DNA of 64,000 nt from Athripsodes cinereus (taxonomy: Eukaryota > Arthropoda > Insecta > Trichoptera > Leptoceridae). The position numbers and the translations under genes were made by a program. Each line of letters starts with the position of its first letter. Within the stretch, counting starts at the first letter, position 1. The notes beneath the pieces were generated by a model, which was given only the letters and a program-made list of their open reading frames with translations, made no database searches and was not told the DNA's origin. This document shows positions 17,702-28,639 of the stretch, in pieces. Location: positions 31,597,237-31,661,236 of the forward strand of contig OX388307.1 of the NCBI GenBank assembly GCA_947579605.1. The letters run 5' to 3'.

Positions 17702-20075
17702 TTACTATGTCAAGTTGCGGAACAAATAAAATTGTTATGTGCCTTCCATGGTACTGTCCCAAAACATGCGAAGACTTATTCAATAACGGAATGTCTGAAG
17801 ACTGCTTTACTCCAGGATCGTTCAATTGCATGGATGAATGTCGATGTATTCCTGGTTACTATGAAAATAGTTTGGGAGTCTGTGTGCCTCAAAATGAATG
17901 CAGTGAGTTATAAGATTTATAATTATGTTGTTTATTTTTCGAAAATAATGAAAATTCACCAATATAATGGTATTCGTAGGAACAATTGCAACCAATTCAG
18001 AGCATTTTCTTGCCAACCGAGTTATCTCTCTCAACAGAATTCCTGATACATTGATGCAATTTTCATATAAAATGAACATTGCAAAATAGAAAAGCACTCA
18101 CTGAAAACATTTTAGAAGAAAGAACAGTGGGTTTTTTGGACAGTCATCATTTGAAATACTTTTTTATTTTTCATTTCTTCAGGTGATGGATGTCCGGATC
18201 CTAATTCCCGCTTGGTGACTTGTCCCGATCCATGTCCTCTTACCTGTGATAATATTTTGACCGGAAAACCACCTTGCAATAAAGATTGTGAAAAAAAAGG
18301 ATGTGTCTGTAAAACTAATTATGTTCTTAATTCTGAAGGCGTATGCATTCCTCCAAGTCAATGCCGTAAGTATTTTCCGTACGTCGAAGTTGTATAAAAT
18401 CATCCGGTTTCATAATGTATGTAGAACGTTATGAAACCGGGTGAACCTCTTCATGGCACTGTCCCAATTTATTTAGGGGCACTGAAAGCTGCTGGAGTCA
18501 GATCTTTTCATCCTAGAGTTTTATATTCTTTTGATTCGAATGTCAAAGACATTTTTCCGTTGGTTCCTGTCCACCGAGGGAGATTTGTTGTCATGAGTTT
18601 GTAAATGGTGTTTTCTAGTGGTTACCATCATATATGTATTCCCATACCTATTAATTTGCTACTCTTTTAGCTTATGATTCAAAATTTGTTTTTTCTCTGT
18701 TTAGCGAATTTGAAATGTCCTCCTGGCAGAATATTAAATCGCTGTGTAGATTGGTGCTCTATGCCACAAACTTGTGACGCACTCTTTAAATTCATCGATT
18801 GTCATGGCGTTCGAAAAGAGTGCGAGCCCAAGTGCCTCTGCCCTGATGGATTACTGGATAATGGGACGGCGTGCGTTAATCCAGATGAGTGTAAGTTATG
18901 AGTATTCAAGAATAGTTATAAATTTATTTTTACAAAATCAAGAACTTGAAGCATTTAATCTGTTTTCAGGTTGTGGAGTAAACGCAGAACCTGTATCTTG
19001 CTTTGAAAGGTGTGACGCTACTTGTATGAGCAGTGATGCTACAGACTGTAACTGGATGTGTTTGAGAGGGAAATGTGTATGTAAACTTGGCTATGTGCGA
19101 CACGATGGTCAATGTATTGCACCTGAGGATTGCAAAAAATGTAAGCCAGTTTTTTACCAGAAACTTATTTCTTGTATCTGATCTCAAAGAGTCAAATTGT
19201 TTTAAGTGGTTCAGCCAAAAATTTGACACTACGAATTTTTTCAGTGTAATGCTTAAAACCACATTGCTTTTGGTCTTCATTATTTTTCAAACTCGCATCT
19301 CTAGGAATAATAAAAAAAAGGCCATAAAATGTCATATTTCAGATATCAAATGTCCAAACCCAAATGAGGAATTCACTCACTGCTTACCAAAATGCAAGGC
19401 AACATGTGAGACAGTGGTGAAAGGAAAACCAGACCCTAGTTGCATTCCAGAAGAAGGAGCTCCGTGTACAGGAGGATGTGACTGCAAACCAGGATATGTC
19501 AGAGATAATAATAATAAATGTATCAAACCTGAGGAATGCCGTGAGTATTATATGAATATAAATATAACGAAGCAAAACATCTTACTCCGTTACGATTTTT
19601 TGAGAATCGTCTTGTCTAAACGTAATCGTGGATCTCAATTGTATGAATTATTGTTATTTTAGGGTGTCATGATATTGAATCTGATCAATTCAATTGAAAC
19701 ATCTTATGAATCGATCAATATTGATAAAAATCCGCATGATAATCAATTGATTTCATATTTGATTCGCCCATTTAACAAAAGCAATGGAAAACGGTATAAA
19801 GATAATCACACTCCTAGCCAACTTTTAATGTTTGATTATTTGTATTTCTATTTGTTTTAGAAAATATATGTCAAAAACCAAACACCGTGTGGAATCCTTG
19901 CGGTTCAGCATGTCCACCTTCGTGTGCCAACATGAACCCCATTTGCCATAAGATGTGTGTCGCTAAATGCACATGTATTTCTGGCTATATTCTGAATGAC
20001 AAGGGAGAATGCATCTTGAAAAAGGACTGCCCAGTAAAACCATCAACTAAGAAACCTCCACCTCTTTACAATTAA
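17702..20075 (+). CDS. Multi-domain TIL-type serine protease inhibitor (six domains, 3' part of gene)
   Basis: Six exons each encode one complete ten-cysteine TIL domain: 17702-17902, 18183-18365, 18705-18890, 18970-19140, 19343-19540 and 19861-20075. Every intron is phase 1 with GT-AG ends. TIL domains are disulphide-knotted inhibitors whose reactive loop lies between the fifth and sixth cysteines; here those loops differ (FTPGSFN, NKD, HGVRKE, NWM, IPEEGAP, HKM), suggesting several target proteases or non-inhibitory domains. The protein ends with a Lys/Pro tail (KPSTKKPPPLYN) and a stop at 20073-20075. It is probably secreted, but no convincing signal peptide is visible. An ATG at 17662 is in frame and gives a weakly hydrophobic start, yet TTTCTTTTAG before 17702 is a good acceptor in the same phase, so I read 17702 as an internal exon joined to the upstream micro-exons. 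The 5' end is probably left of the window. Confidence 0.88.
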
Positions 20076-20271
20076 TATTTAATATCCATTTCCAAAAGAA
20101 AATGGCATCGTTAAGAATATCTTAAATTTAAATCTACATAGGCTACCGTCAATTGAAAACAGAAACTATGCTTGCCAAAGATGTTTTTATTCTTTTATTT
20201 TATTATTCAAACATTTCGCAAAACCTAAGAGTATATTTTTTATTTAACAAATATTCATTAAGTGCCTTATA

Positions 20272-20277
20272 AATAAA
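20272..20277 (+). terminator. Polyadenylation signal of the TIL gene
   Basis: AATAAA about 200 nt after the stop codon, followed within 30 nt by GTAATTGGTTTTATTTTTTTG, a T/G-rich downstream element. It is the first canonical hexamer after the gene. Confidence 0.65.
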
Positions 20278-20299
20278 GTTTGTATAAGCACTGTAATTG

Positions 20300-21360
20300 G
20301 TTTTATTTTTTTGTAACTATGATTTAAGTTACTTATTTATTATGTGCTGATTTATTTAAATTAATAAATAAATAGTATATAAAATAGGCTTGATATATAA
20401 AATGACAATTTGTAAATCGTCGTTGACTCTTAGCATGGCCTCAAGTGTGCCATATTGTGTATCATTCAAAACTCCAAGCAAAAAGGTATGTCATCAGCTT
20501 TAGCTTCTTTTTGCCTCCTATCGCAGACTTAGAAACAGCTTGTTCAAAATATTTACGGAACTTACCGAAACACTTACAGAAATTTCTCACAATGGACCGC
20601 CGATGTAACAACTTGAACACCCGCGGAAAACCTATTGAATTCAGCAAACATATAAAACCGAAAACTACGAAAAATTCTCTGTAAAACCTACAAATCCAGT
20701 TGGATATAATCATTATTCATAATATTCAGTGCGCACAAAAGGTTTGATATATAAAACAACAATTATTTGTAAAGCGTCGTTTACTCTTAGCATTTTCCAC
20801 TATCGAAATCAAGGTTATTTACGATTACATACAATTCCTGTGTTTTTAAATTGGAAAGACATTATTTGTCGTAGTTCATTGGAGACAACAAATGGTTGGA
20901 ATGATTAATCTAGAGTGGTTCAAAATATGATTAACATCTACACTTCTAGTAAGTTAAATCCAGTACCCAACATCCAGTTGAGTCAAAAAATTCACAACAT
21001 AATTATTATACACACATTTTTTATTTTTATTTTGTTTTCTTTCACAAACATACAGTTATAACATAAATGACAATACACAGACAAATCAATTACAATTAAT
21101 AAACCAGCAAAGTTTGTAAAATTATTTGGTAGAGTATAATGCAACATTAACATTTTGTAGTAAACAACGAGAAAAAAAACAGATATTTCAAGAAAAAAAA
21201 GAAAGCTTCGAGCACATGGAATAAATCATCTCCAATTAAGAAGGGAATAAAGGAATGGGACAGGAAATTGGAGCAGAAAGGAAAGCATCAAATAATTAAA
21301 CCCCAAGAGACCACGAATTCACCAGGGATCTTTTTATAGTGTCATTGAAACGCCCCAAGG
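20300..21360. other. Intergenic, nothing recognised
   Basis: AT-rich DNA after the TIL gene. A short palindromic match CTCTTAGCAT occurs twice (near 20427 and 20785) with similar surroundings (TTGTAAAGCGTCGTTTACTC), suggesting an old local duplication. No ORF with family resemblance. Confidence 0.4.
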
Positions 21361-21370
21361 ATATATCGAA

Positions 21371-21690
21371 TTTTTTTTTTTTTTTTTTTCATTTTGAAGG
21401 TCAAGGGACCTTACATCCCTTGTGTCACTGCGACCATAACAGATCTATTGTGACATCCTTCTGTGTCATATCTCACTCTCAAGACCTAGGTGCGTCATGT
21501 AGCTCACTATTTGTCTTGGTGTGAGAAGTCTCACTTTCTCAGGGTCCAGCAGTGGACCTCCGAGGATGTGACTTCGGTTGCGAGCGAGTGCGTCACAGTT
21601 ACAGAGGATGTGGATGGGCGTTTTATTATCCTCTGAACAAAATCTGCAGATTGGGGTGTCTGACAATCCAATCTTCGTCATATGAGCGTC
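21371..21690 (-). mobile_element. 5'-truncated jockey/R1-like LINE with target duplication
   Basis: Minus-strand LINE 3' end: 71 codons with LSDTPICRFCSEDNKTPIHILCNC (the C-terminal cysteine-histidine motif) and TPRQIVSYMTHLGL, a 3' UTR containing AAGGTCAAGGGACC, and a poly(A) of about 20 (T-run at 21371-21389). ATATATCGAA flanks both sides (21361-21370 and 21691-21700). About 320 bp long. Confidence 0.9.
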
Positions 21691-21700
21691 ATATATCGAA

Positions 21701-22170
21701 TATATCTATATTGTTAAAAAATGAGTTGAAATTGTTACATGCTCGGTATATGAATGAGCTCTGCAGATAGTCGTGCAAGAAGGTTGTTTAAATGTCAGTG
21801 TGGTTCTAATCCGTCGTGTAGGGCAGTTAAAGTAAAGTCGGCAGAGTCAACAATGTTGTTCATAATTTTATATAAAAATATCATATTTTTGACTCAACAT
21901 CTTTCAAATATACCTCAGATACATTTCGTTCTTAGAAATAAGTAACCCAAAATTTGTGAAATATTTTAAAAGCGTAGATAGATTAATGTTAGAAGATTAA
22001 AGAGAAATTAAGGTTGGTGATGTAACGTGTTATATAAAATGATAATTATTATTTAAAACTCATTTTATCATTCCTTCAACAGAGCGAACAAGCCATCAAG
22101 ACTGGCATTTACCCCTCAGCGCTATACCATTTCGACATTGGCGTAATGAAACATAATAATATCGTTATAA
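21701..22170. other. Intergenic, nothing recognised
   Basis: AT-rich; only short ORFs without family resemblance. No repeat family identified with confidence. Confidence 0.35.
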
Positions 22171-22174
22171 ATTC

Positions 22175-22365
22175 GTCGAGTTCTGCGGTAGCCTGGAGGA
22201 AGAGTCTTCGCCTCGTGAACATGGGGTCCGTGGTTCGAAACCAGGTGCCGGCAAACTCCACTTTCACGACACAAGTTTTTAGAAGCTTACTGTGAAAGGT
22301 GTATAAGGTTGTTTATGGGTTTGTAACCAAACCCAGACATATCTTAAAAGAAATTATATATATAC
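22175..22365 (+). repeat. tRNA-derived SINE, full copy
   Basis: The tRNA-like head has an A-box-like TAGCCTGGAGGAAGAG and a B box GGTTCGAAACC at 22232-22242. The body is GCAAACTCCACTTTCACGAC, then CTTACTGTGAAAGGTG and TTTGTAACCAAACCC, ending in AT-rich tail. Other copies: 30970-31150 (minus) and a tail at 13549-13640. Confidence 0.82.
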
Positions 22366-22428
22366 ATTTTTAAATCAAATCTCACAGCAAAATAACAGAC
22401 AACGAATGTATCTCTATCTAAACCATCT

Positions 22429-22680
22429 CGATATCTCAGACAAGTGGAGTATTCAGGTGAAATAACCATGCGGGTCGTCTTCTCCGTGTCAATAATCTTC
22501 TTCTTTTCGTGTCGGTCAGCAAACGACGGTCTATACCTATTCCCATTCCCTCACAGGTATCTCAGACAAGTGGAGTATTCAGGTGTAATAAACATGCGGG
22601 TCGTCTTCTCCGTATCAATAATTTTCGTCTTTTAGTTTCGGTCAGCAAACGACGGTATATATTCCCATTCCCTCTCAAAA
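22429..22680. repeat. Two-unit tandem repeat of about 125 bp
   Basis: TATCTCAGACAAGTGGAGTA occurs at about 22432 and again near 22559. Each copy is followed by CATGCGGGTCGTCTTCTCCG and CAGCAAACGACGGT. The CATGCGGGTCGTC part resembles the (TAG)n-tailed repeat family (CATGCAAGCTGTCCTC), so this may be a duplicated internal piece of that family. Confidence 0.65.
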
Positions 22681-22844
22681 AGCCACGACCTCTCTTGCAG
22701 CTCCCCCCAGATGAGTTCGCTCCACGAATCCATCCCAGTGACACTGTATCAATAATCAACAAAATATTCATAATGGGTTGTATGACTCATCACTGTACTG
22801 AAGATGTCAATATTTTTTTTTTTAATTAGGTAGATATATCTCAA

Positions 22845-22985
22845 TGTGTCGTGGTTGGATAGAAGAAATCATTTCATAGTGATAATCTTCCCACTGCATA
22901 TCGTCCCAGTATTTTAAATTTTGTATTGTTTTGTTAACACTGTTATACTATGATGATGTGCATAAGGAATAAATAAGTAAATAAA
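22845..22985 (+). repeat. LINE 3' end (family of 15643-15757)
   Basis: GTGATAATCTTCCCACTGCATATCG through ACACTGTTATACTATGATG to an AATAAATAAGTAAATAAAT tail. More divergent than the 15.7-kb copy. Confidence 0.5.
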
Positions 22986-22989
22986 TAAT

Positions 22990-25660
22990 TTTTTGTCTTA
23001 TGCGTGAAGTTTCTGAATAAACATCTTATACATTACTCTCGAAAACTGACAGCAATGCGTGAGATAAGTATCTATTTTTGGCCGGGAACTTCACGCAACA
23101 CATAATAAACACAATTATTTCGTAAAAGGTACAGTTATAGGTGAGTTTTCTCAAAATTTAGCTGTCATCAAACAACAAGTGCCACAGTTGATTTTAAAAA
23201 TGCAAAGATAGTATTTTGGGCATTATATAAGTATCACACAAGCAATTTCGCTCAAAGCTCGCACACAAGCAATCCACCCGGATACCGCAGAAGTCTGTGC
23301 ACTTCCATTTAATAAAACATGGTAGCTACTTCTTTTGTTCTTCATAAAATTGTAGTCCACCACTGAGTTTCAGCATTATTTCAAGATTTCACCTGAAGAC
23401 GAAAACAATTACCTCTTAATTTGAAATATCTCCTTAATTTTCTTCAGGGTTTCTTTGTTACCTTATTAATTAAGTCCTTCTTAACGCTCCACTTGAAGGG
23501 TTTTATACTAAGTTATAATTTTAAATAAAGCCTTTGTGTGATATAAAAAAATCAAAGTTTTTCTTAACATTATTCGTTCTCTGACGTAAATGTGAAAGCA
23601 TTTGTTTATTTTTGTATATTCATTCAACAATAAACTATTTAACTATGACAGTAAGATTCCATTTGACTTTTCTCATTTCTTGGCAAGGAAAGGACAACTT
23701 GCAAGCTTATTATGACATGCAGTTATTAAATGTAATAATGTCTGCCATGCTTATAGGAGATGTGATGGAAAAGACCTATTGATTCACGGTAATATGGTAG
23801 TTTAATAAACATGCAAATCGTCTCCGTCCCAATAAAAAATGACGTTAAAAATGAGTGGTACATCTCATTGCTGAACTGAAAATGTTATGTAAAGTCTTAA
23901 TTAGGATATTTTATGAAGACTTGTCTTTTACAGGATACCCAAAACGTTCAGAAAACAGTGGAAAACTTATCCTTTACCAGTAATTGCACGATAGATATAG
24001 TTATATGTGTAATTTTTTTTGATTATTGTGTTAATTTTTTCGTGTGTTGATCTTTTTATATGGCAATAAAATTTTATTGTCACTCCGGACGCTCATAAGA
24101 TGTAACAATAATTTCGCTATATCTATAAATTAAATTAAATCTTATTATAGATGTCAACCTTATGGGCTTAAAATATTGTGTATTGTGAAATTTGTATGCA
24201 CTTTAAAATAGGGTAATACATTATTTATATTTTGTTTCTAGTGTATTGTTTTTACTTATAGGTATGTGTTATATGAATGTGTCATAGGTGAATTAATAAG
24301 TATCAAGAGAATGTTTCGCTACGTAGCAAAGATGATGCGGTACAATTTGGTCAAAAGTCTACATAGTGTATTTTTTCTCCAACAAACATGCAGAATTGAT
24401 ATAACAATAATTATAGAACAAGCAATGCGCGGTTTCAATTTACTCCATGGTAGGTATTTTGACTTGTACGGAATATAATATAAGGTGGAATGAAAATAGA
24501 AGAACGCAGGAAATTGAATGAAAAATATTTCAACTGTCATAAGCAGACAGTTGGATAAAATTATTCTTTGTCTAAAACCATGATGGGATCAAAAATACAT
24601 ACTTTTATACCTCAATCCCGACAGACTAACTTTACTAACTTTTTGATATGATATTTCACGTGAACTAAAGGAATTATTTGTAGTTTCCGGAAGAGATATG
24701 TTATTTTTTAAACTTTTCAAATGTTTTGTGATTACATTGCGGAATTCCATATTTATTATTAATTTATGCAAAATTTATTTATTCTTAAGAGACACACACA
24801 GTTCAACCTAGTATTCATATTTCTTCATCAAACAAACCAATCAAGGTCCCGCAAATTACCGAAGCGCATGACGAACACGTTGCTAGTAAACAGTAACAAA
24901 ACATACTTTACCCTACTTAAATCAAAAACAAAAAAACAAGACAAAAACCATGAAAACAAATAGTTAAAAATTTCACTTCGATAGAGTTTTAAATCATTAA
25001 AAACTAAAATAATAAAAATTAAAATAGTTAATTAAAATACTTAAAAAAGTTGAATAAATTAAGAATTGATCGTATCTCTGTTTTTCAAATACAAAGCAAA
25101 AGCACTGAAAATAATGATATTATAATAAAAAAACATTGTATTTTCCACTCAAATAACTGTAATAAAAAAAAAAATAATTCTTTATTGAAATATTACTGTT
25201 CACAATCATATCACAAACATGAAAAAATATTAAAACATGCACAAGTATCTGTCTGATACACTACCCGCAAGGCTGTGTTGTATTTACATAGTTATAACGT
25301 TTTCGGACATACTTGTTCCATCATCAGTAACAATTGTTTTTTTTTATAATTCCACATATTGTGTTGACAATCAACACAGATTGAGCTAGTCCAAAACTAA
25401 TACATGAATCTTGTATTATTAGTATTAGCTCGATGACTTTTAATCTTAAATGTAGGTTTTCGAGTGTTCTGTAAGAGGTTCAAATAAAAATTTTGCACTT
25501 TTAATTCAGCAGTAATGAAGAATAAATAAATAATAATAATTAAAATATTTGTTACACAAAAAAATCAACAGACAAATGTCGAACGTCGAGATTTCAGATG
25601 GTTTATGATACTTTAATACCGAAAGTAGACAGTTTTTGGCTATTTAAATTTTGTATTTTT
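22990..25660. other. Gene-poor stretch with one (TAG)n-family fragment
   Basis: Very AT-rich. A minus-orientation fragment of the (TAG)n-tailed family lies at about 23790-23960 (AATAAACATGCAAATCGTC, ACAGGATACCCAAAACG). Near 25300 AACGTTTTCGGACATACTTG followed by CATCATCAG resembles a retroelement terminal region but is too short to assign. No gene seen. Confidence 0.4.
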
Positions 25661-25669
25661 CAAAACTTT

Positions 25670-25970
25670 TCTTTAGATGGTTCAGTCATGTGGAATGAAT
25701 GGAAGAGGAAAGAATGACAAATAGGATATATTTGTCTGAAAGGAGGGGTGTAAGGAAGCGCGGACGTCTGAGCACTACATGGCTTGATCGTGTAGATCAA
25801 ATTCTTAAAGATGGTCGTGTTTCGAGTAAGAGAAATCGACGTGTGTGCATGTGAAATTGTATGACTGTAAACAGAAGAGGCGAAAGAAGTATGTAAGGTA
25901 AGATCTTTATTTTTGTTCACTCTGCCTACCCCACTTGGGATACGACGTGAGGGAATAGATAGATGGAATA
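25670..25970 (+). pseudogene. Truncated LINE 3' end
   Basis: Encodes a WFSHVERMEEERMTNR stretch, then RRGVRKRGRLSTTWL and DQILKDGRVSSKRNRR, before a stop. This is the uninterrupted counterpart of the fragment split by the LTR element at 44379. It ends in the TCTGCCTACCCCACTTGGGA box. Confidence 0.82.
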
Positions 25971-26109
25971 GAAAACTATTCTTTTTTAACAGAAGTCCTT
26001 TCAAAACGTTTTTTCACTATGTAACAGCTACATATGTAAGAAAAAAAATTAAAAATTACTAAGTTGAATTAATCCATCCTGAAAAAAGTGTGAAAATAAT
26101 AACAAAGGT

Positions 26110-26250
26110 ACGTGCGCGCACTTCTACTATCCCATCACGGCATATCCCACAAGTGAGGTAGCCAGCAGACCAGCCGCATGCAATAAAGTAGGTAATGCAA
26201 TTACCAACAAAAAATAAAGACATTCGGGATTAGTTACAAATAGCAAACTT
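26110..26250 (-). repeat. (TAG)n-tailed short repeat, partial copy
   Basis: ACTTCTACTATCCCATCACG, CATATCCCACAAGTGAGGTAGCC, CAGACCAGC and AAAATAAAGACATTCGGG. Tail-proximal portion of the family. Confidence 0.7.
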
Positions 26251-26299
26251 TCAGTTCTCATATACATTAATATTGTTACATAATGGTAACGACCAACGG

Positions 26300-26960
26300 G
26301 AAGGGATGAAGCTACTGTGAATATTGCCATAAATGGAGTGAGCATCAAACAAATAAGAGAATTCGTGTACTTAGAAAGCATAAGAAACCAGGATGGACGC
26401 TCCAAATCGGAAATTGTGAGCAGAATAAACCAGGCAAGGATTGCCTTTAACAAAAAATCGAAGATATTGGAATCCCCAAATATTGATTTAAGCGTAAGGA
26501 AGAACCTTACTAAAGCCTTTGTATGGAGCATTCTGCTTTATGGTTGCGAGACGTGGACCATCAGCAAGAGTGAAAGCGGACGGTTGGCGGCTTTTGAGAT
26601 GTGGTGCTACAGACGCATGCTTAAGATCCATTGGTCGGAACACGCCGAAAACAAAGAAGTATTAACCAGGGTAGGCGAAAAAAGGCAACTCCTTAAGAGA
26701 ATCAACCAACAACGAGCTAACTGGATTGGACACAACATCAGGCATCCAGGACTGCTCATCGCAATCGTAGAGGGTAGTACCGAAGGCACAAATGGCAGAG
26801 GCCGACCGAGAGACGCTTATATGGACCAACTGAAGAGGGACATGAACTGCGGCTCTTACGGAGAGCTGAAGAGACTGGCTTAGAATAGGGAGGAATGGAG
26901 AAGAAAGTCAAAACTCGTTGCAGACCAATCCAATGGATTGTAACTCATTATAAAAAATTG
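26300..26960 (+). pseudogene. RTE-like non-LTR element, C-terminal reverse transcriptase region
   Basis: About 190 open codons with the post-RT landmarks IKQIREFVYLES, LLYGCETWTI, FEMWCYRRMLKI, RANWIGHNIRH and GRGRPRDAYMDQLKRD, ending at 26883. No catalytic FADD box is included, so the copy is 5'-truncated. The 3' UTR runs to about 26960. It is different from the 4868-11134 element (GHNIRH versus GHVAR). Confidence 0.88.
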
Positions 26961-27084
26961 ATTTTGTTTTTTTTTATAAAAGCTTTAAGTTGTATATGTG
27001 TGGATAAATAAATAAATAACAATATTGTTACAAGTTCGCCTATTGCGTGGTTGTGAGTGCATGGTAGGTGCCTATAAAGATGTA

Positions 27085-27215
27085 TTGCGTCATCATCAGT
27101 TGCTATACAACCCGTTATGAGCCTTGGCCTCCTCTAACATTCGCCTCCATCTCCCTTTGTCTTGGCATGTATCTTTTCTATCTCTGGTGCCAATGATGTC
27201 TTTATCCCTCTGTAG
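27085..27215 (-). repeat. LINE 3' end fragment
   Basis: CATCATCAGTTGCTATACAACCCG followed by GAGCCTTGGCCTCCTCTAAC is the common 3' end of another RTE-like family on the minus strand. Coding part not preserved. Confidence 0.5.
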
Positions 27216-27291
27216 AAGATGTATTGCACACAGCCGTAATGAAATCGAGTCCACATAATAATAATTATTAATATGTAAACTTGGAGATTAC

Positions 27292-27459
27292 TTATGTAAT
27301 TTGAAACAAGTGTTTCTTTCTACTATTGATTATTAATTCCCAGAAAGACGTCTTTCGACTTATAAGGTCAAGATGGATAATGACCTTATAAGTCGAAAGA
27401 CGTCTCTCTGGGAATTAATAATCAATAGTAGAAAGAATCACTTGTTTCAAATTACATAA
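27292..27459. repeat. Fold-back MITE, 168 bp
   Basis: Near-perfect palindrome: arms run from TTATGTAATTTGAAACAAG through AAAGACGTCTTTCGAC to a 10-nt spacer (AGATGGATAA) and back. A diverged relative lies at 35893-36010. No coding content. Confidence 0.88.
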
Positions 27460-27829
27460 TTATGGAATTCTACTACGTGTGCACCGACACAATTAATAAA
27501 CTTGGAGCTTACGTTATAGTTTACCTATATAAAATTTCTAAATAAAGCATTAAAATTATATTTCAAAATTCTACCCGCGGTTGGAATTTTTGTTTTTATT
27601 AAATAATGTGAAAATCATAATATTAGTTTTGTTGCGAGATCTACAGCAACATATCGCGTATGAATGACAGCACATTTTCAAAATTATGACAGTTGAAAAA
27701 TAATATTCAAAATACGGACACCGCTCTTCCACTTCAAAAGTAAACCTTTGTTTTATTTCATATTTTGATATTCAAGTGAAGGCTTTATTCGTTCGTTTGG
27801 TAAAAAAATATAATATTTGAGTATGAATG

Positions 27830-28290
27830 TATGTTGGATGATTTATTCGGTTCCGTTTAATGGAGCATCCATCTCAAGGGCGCGGGAAACTATGCTGGAA
27901 GAGCGATGTCTTCAACTTGAATGTTGTTGTCGATTGGTTTTTACGAAGGTTATCGGGAAGTCGGTTCCAGATGACGGGTTCTGCGATGCCAAAATCCCTA
28001 TCACGGAAGCAGGACTTGTTTGCTCTATTGATTTCGTCCAGCATGTTGGTGGATGTCTAAGCTGAGCGTACAGCTCTACTTGCAGGTGTTTTGAGAACAC
28101 AGAGCTCAGAAAGTGACTGAGGGGCCATATTGTTCAAAGCCTTGTAGACTATAAAGCACAGTTTGTATTGGTCCCTTTCACCTACACTTAACCAATGCAG
28201 CTTTTCCAGCAAAGGTGTGATATGACAACCCTTATCTTCGCGGAAAATAAACCTTGCAGCGCTATTGAATGCCATTCGTAGGCGATTCAG
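27830..28290 (-). pseudogene. CR1/L2-like LINE C-terminal fragment
   Basis: Minus-strand translation gives FNSAARFIFREDKGCHITPL, LEKLHWLSVGERDQYKLCF and IVYKALNNMAPQSLSEL, then after frameshifts a segment resembling a WNRLPDNLRK motif. This matches the conserved region downstream of the RT in CR1/L2-type elements. Frameshifted and dead. Confidence 0.82.
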
Positions 28291-28379
28291 TTGAATTTAA
28301 TTAATCATTCGTATAATACTAACTTACTTACTGCTAGCCTCTCTCTCTCCCCACTGCTGGATATAGGCCTCTTTAAAAC

Positions 28380-28620
28380 TTTTTCACACTTTTCCATGTA
28401 CCACAAGCCAACAGAGCAGATACATGAAATAAACATGCGAGCTGTCCTCTCCGTTCCAACAAAAAATGAAGACATTTAAGGTGGGCGGCAAATGTCATCG
28501 CTGAATTTAAAATTTAAATTTCTTTATGTTTTCAAACAACTGCCTTCTACGGGATACTCGAAAACTTACGGAGAGAGTGGGAGAAACATTCTTTGCCAGG
28601 TGCTCCTAGATTAAAAAAAA
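28380..28620 (-). repeat. (TAG)n-tailed short repeat, copy
   Basis: CAGATACATGAAATAAACATGCG, GCTGTCCTCTCCGTTCC, GGCGGCAAATGTCATCGCTG, CTTCTACGGGATACTCGAAAAC and GAGAGTGGGAGAAACATTC: nearly the full length of the family without the TAG tail. A CCCACTGCTGGATATAGGCC LINE-end motif lies directly upstream at about 28350. Confidence 0.75.
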
Positions 28621-28639
28621 TTAATTAGGCAAAAGCTTA

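Noticed and set aside
20445..20684. 79-codon ORF after the TIL gene as a host gene
   Set aside because: No domain, no splice context, and a comparable antisense ORF overlaps it.
22181..22250. True tRNA gene
   Set aside because: The same head and body recur at 30970-31150 with a poly(A)-like end; it is a SINE head.
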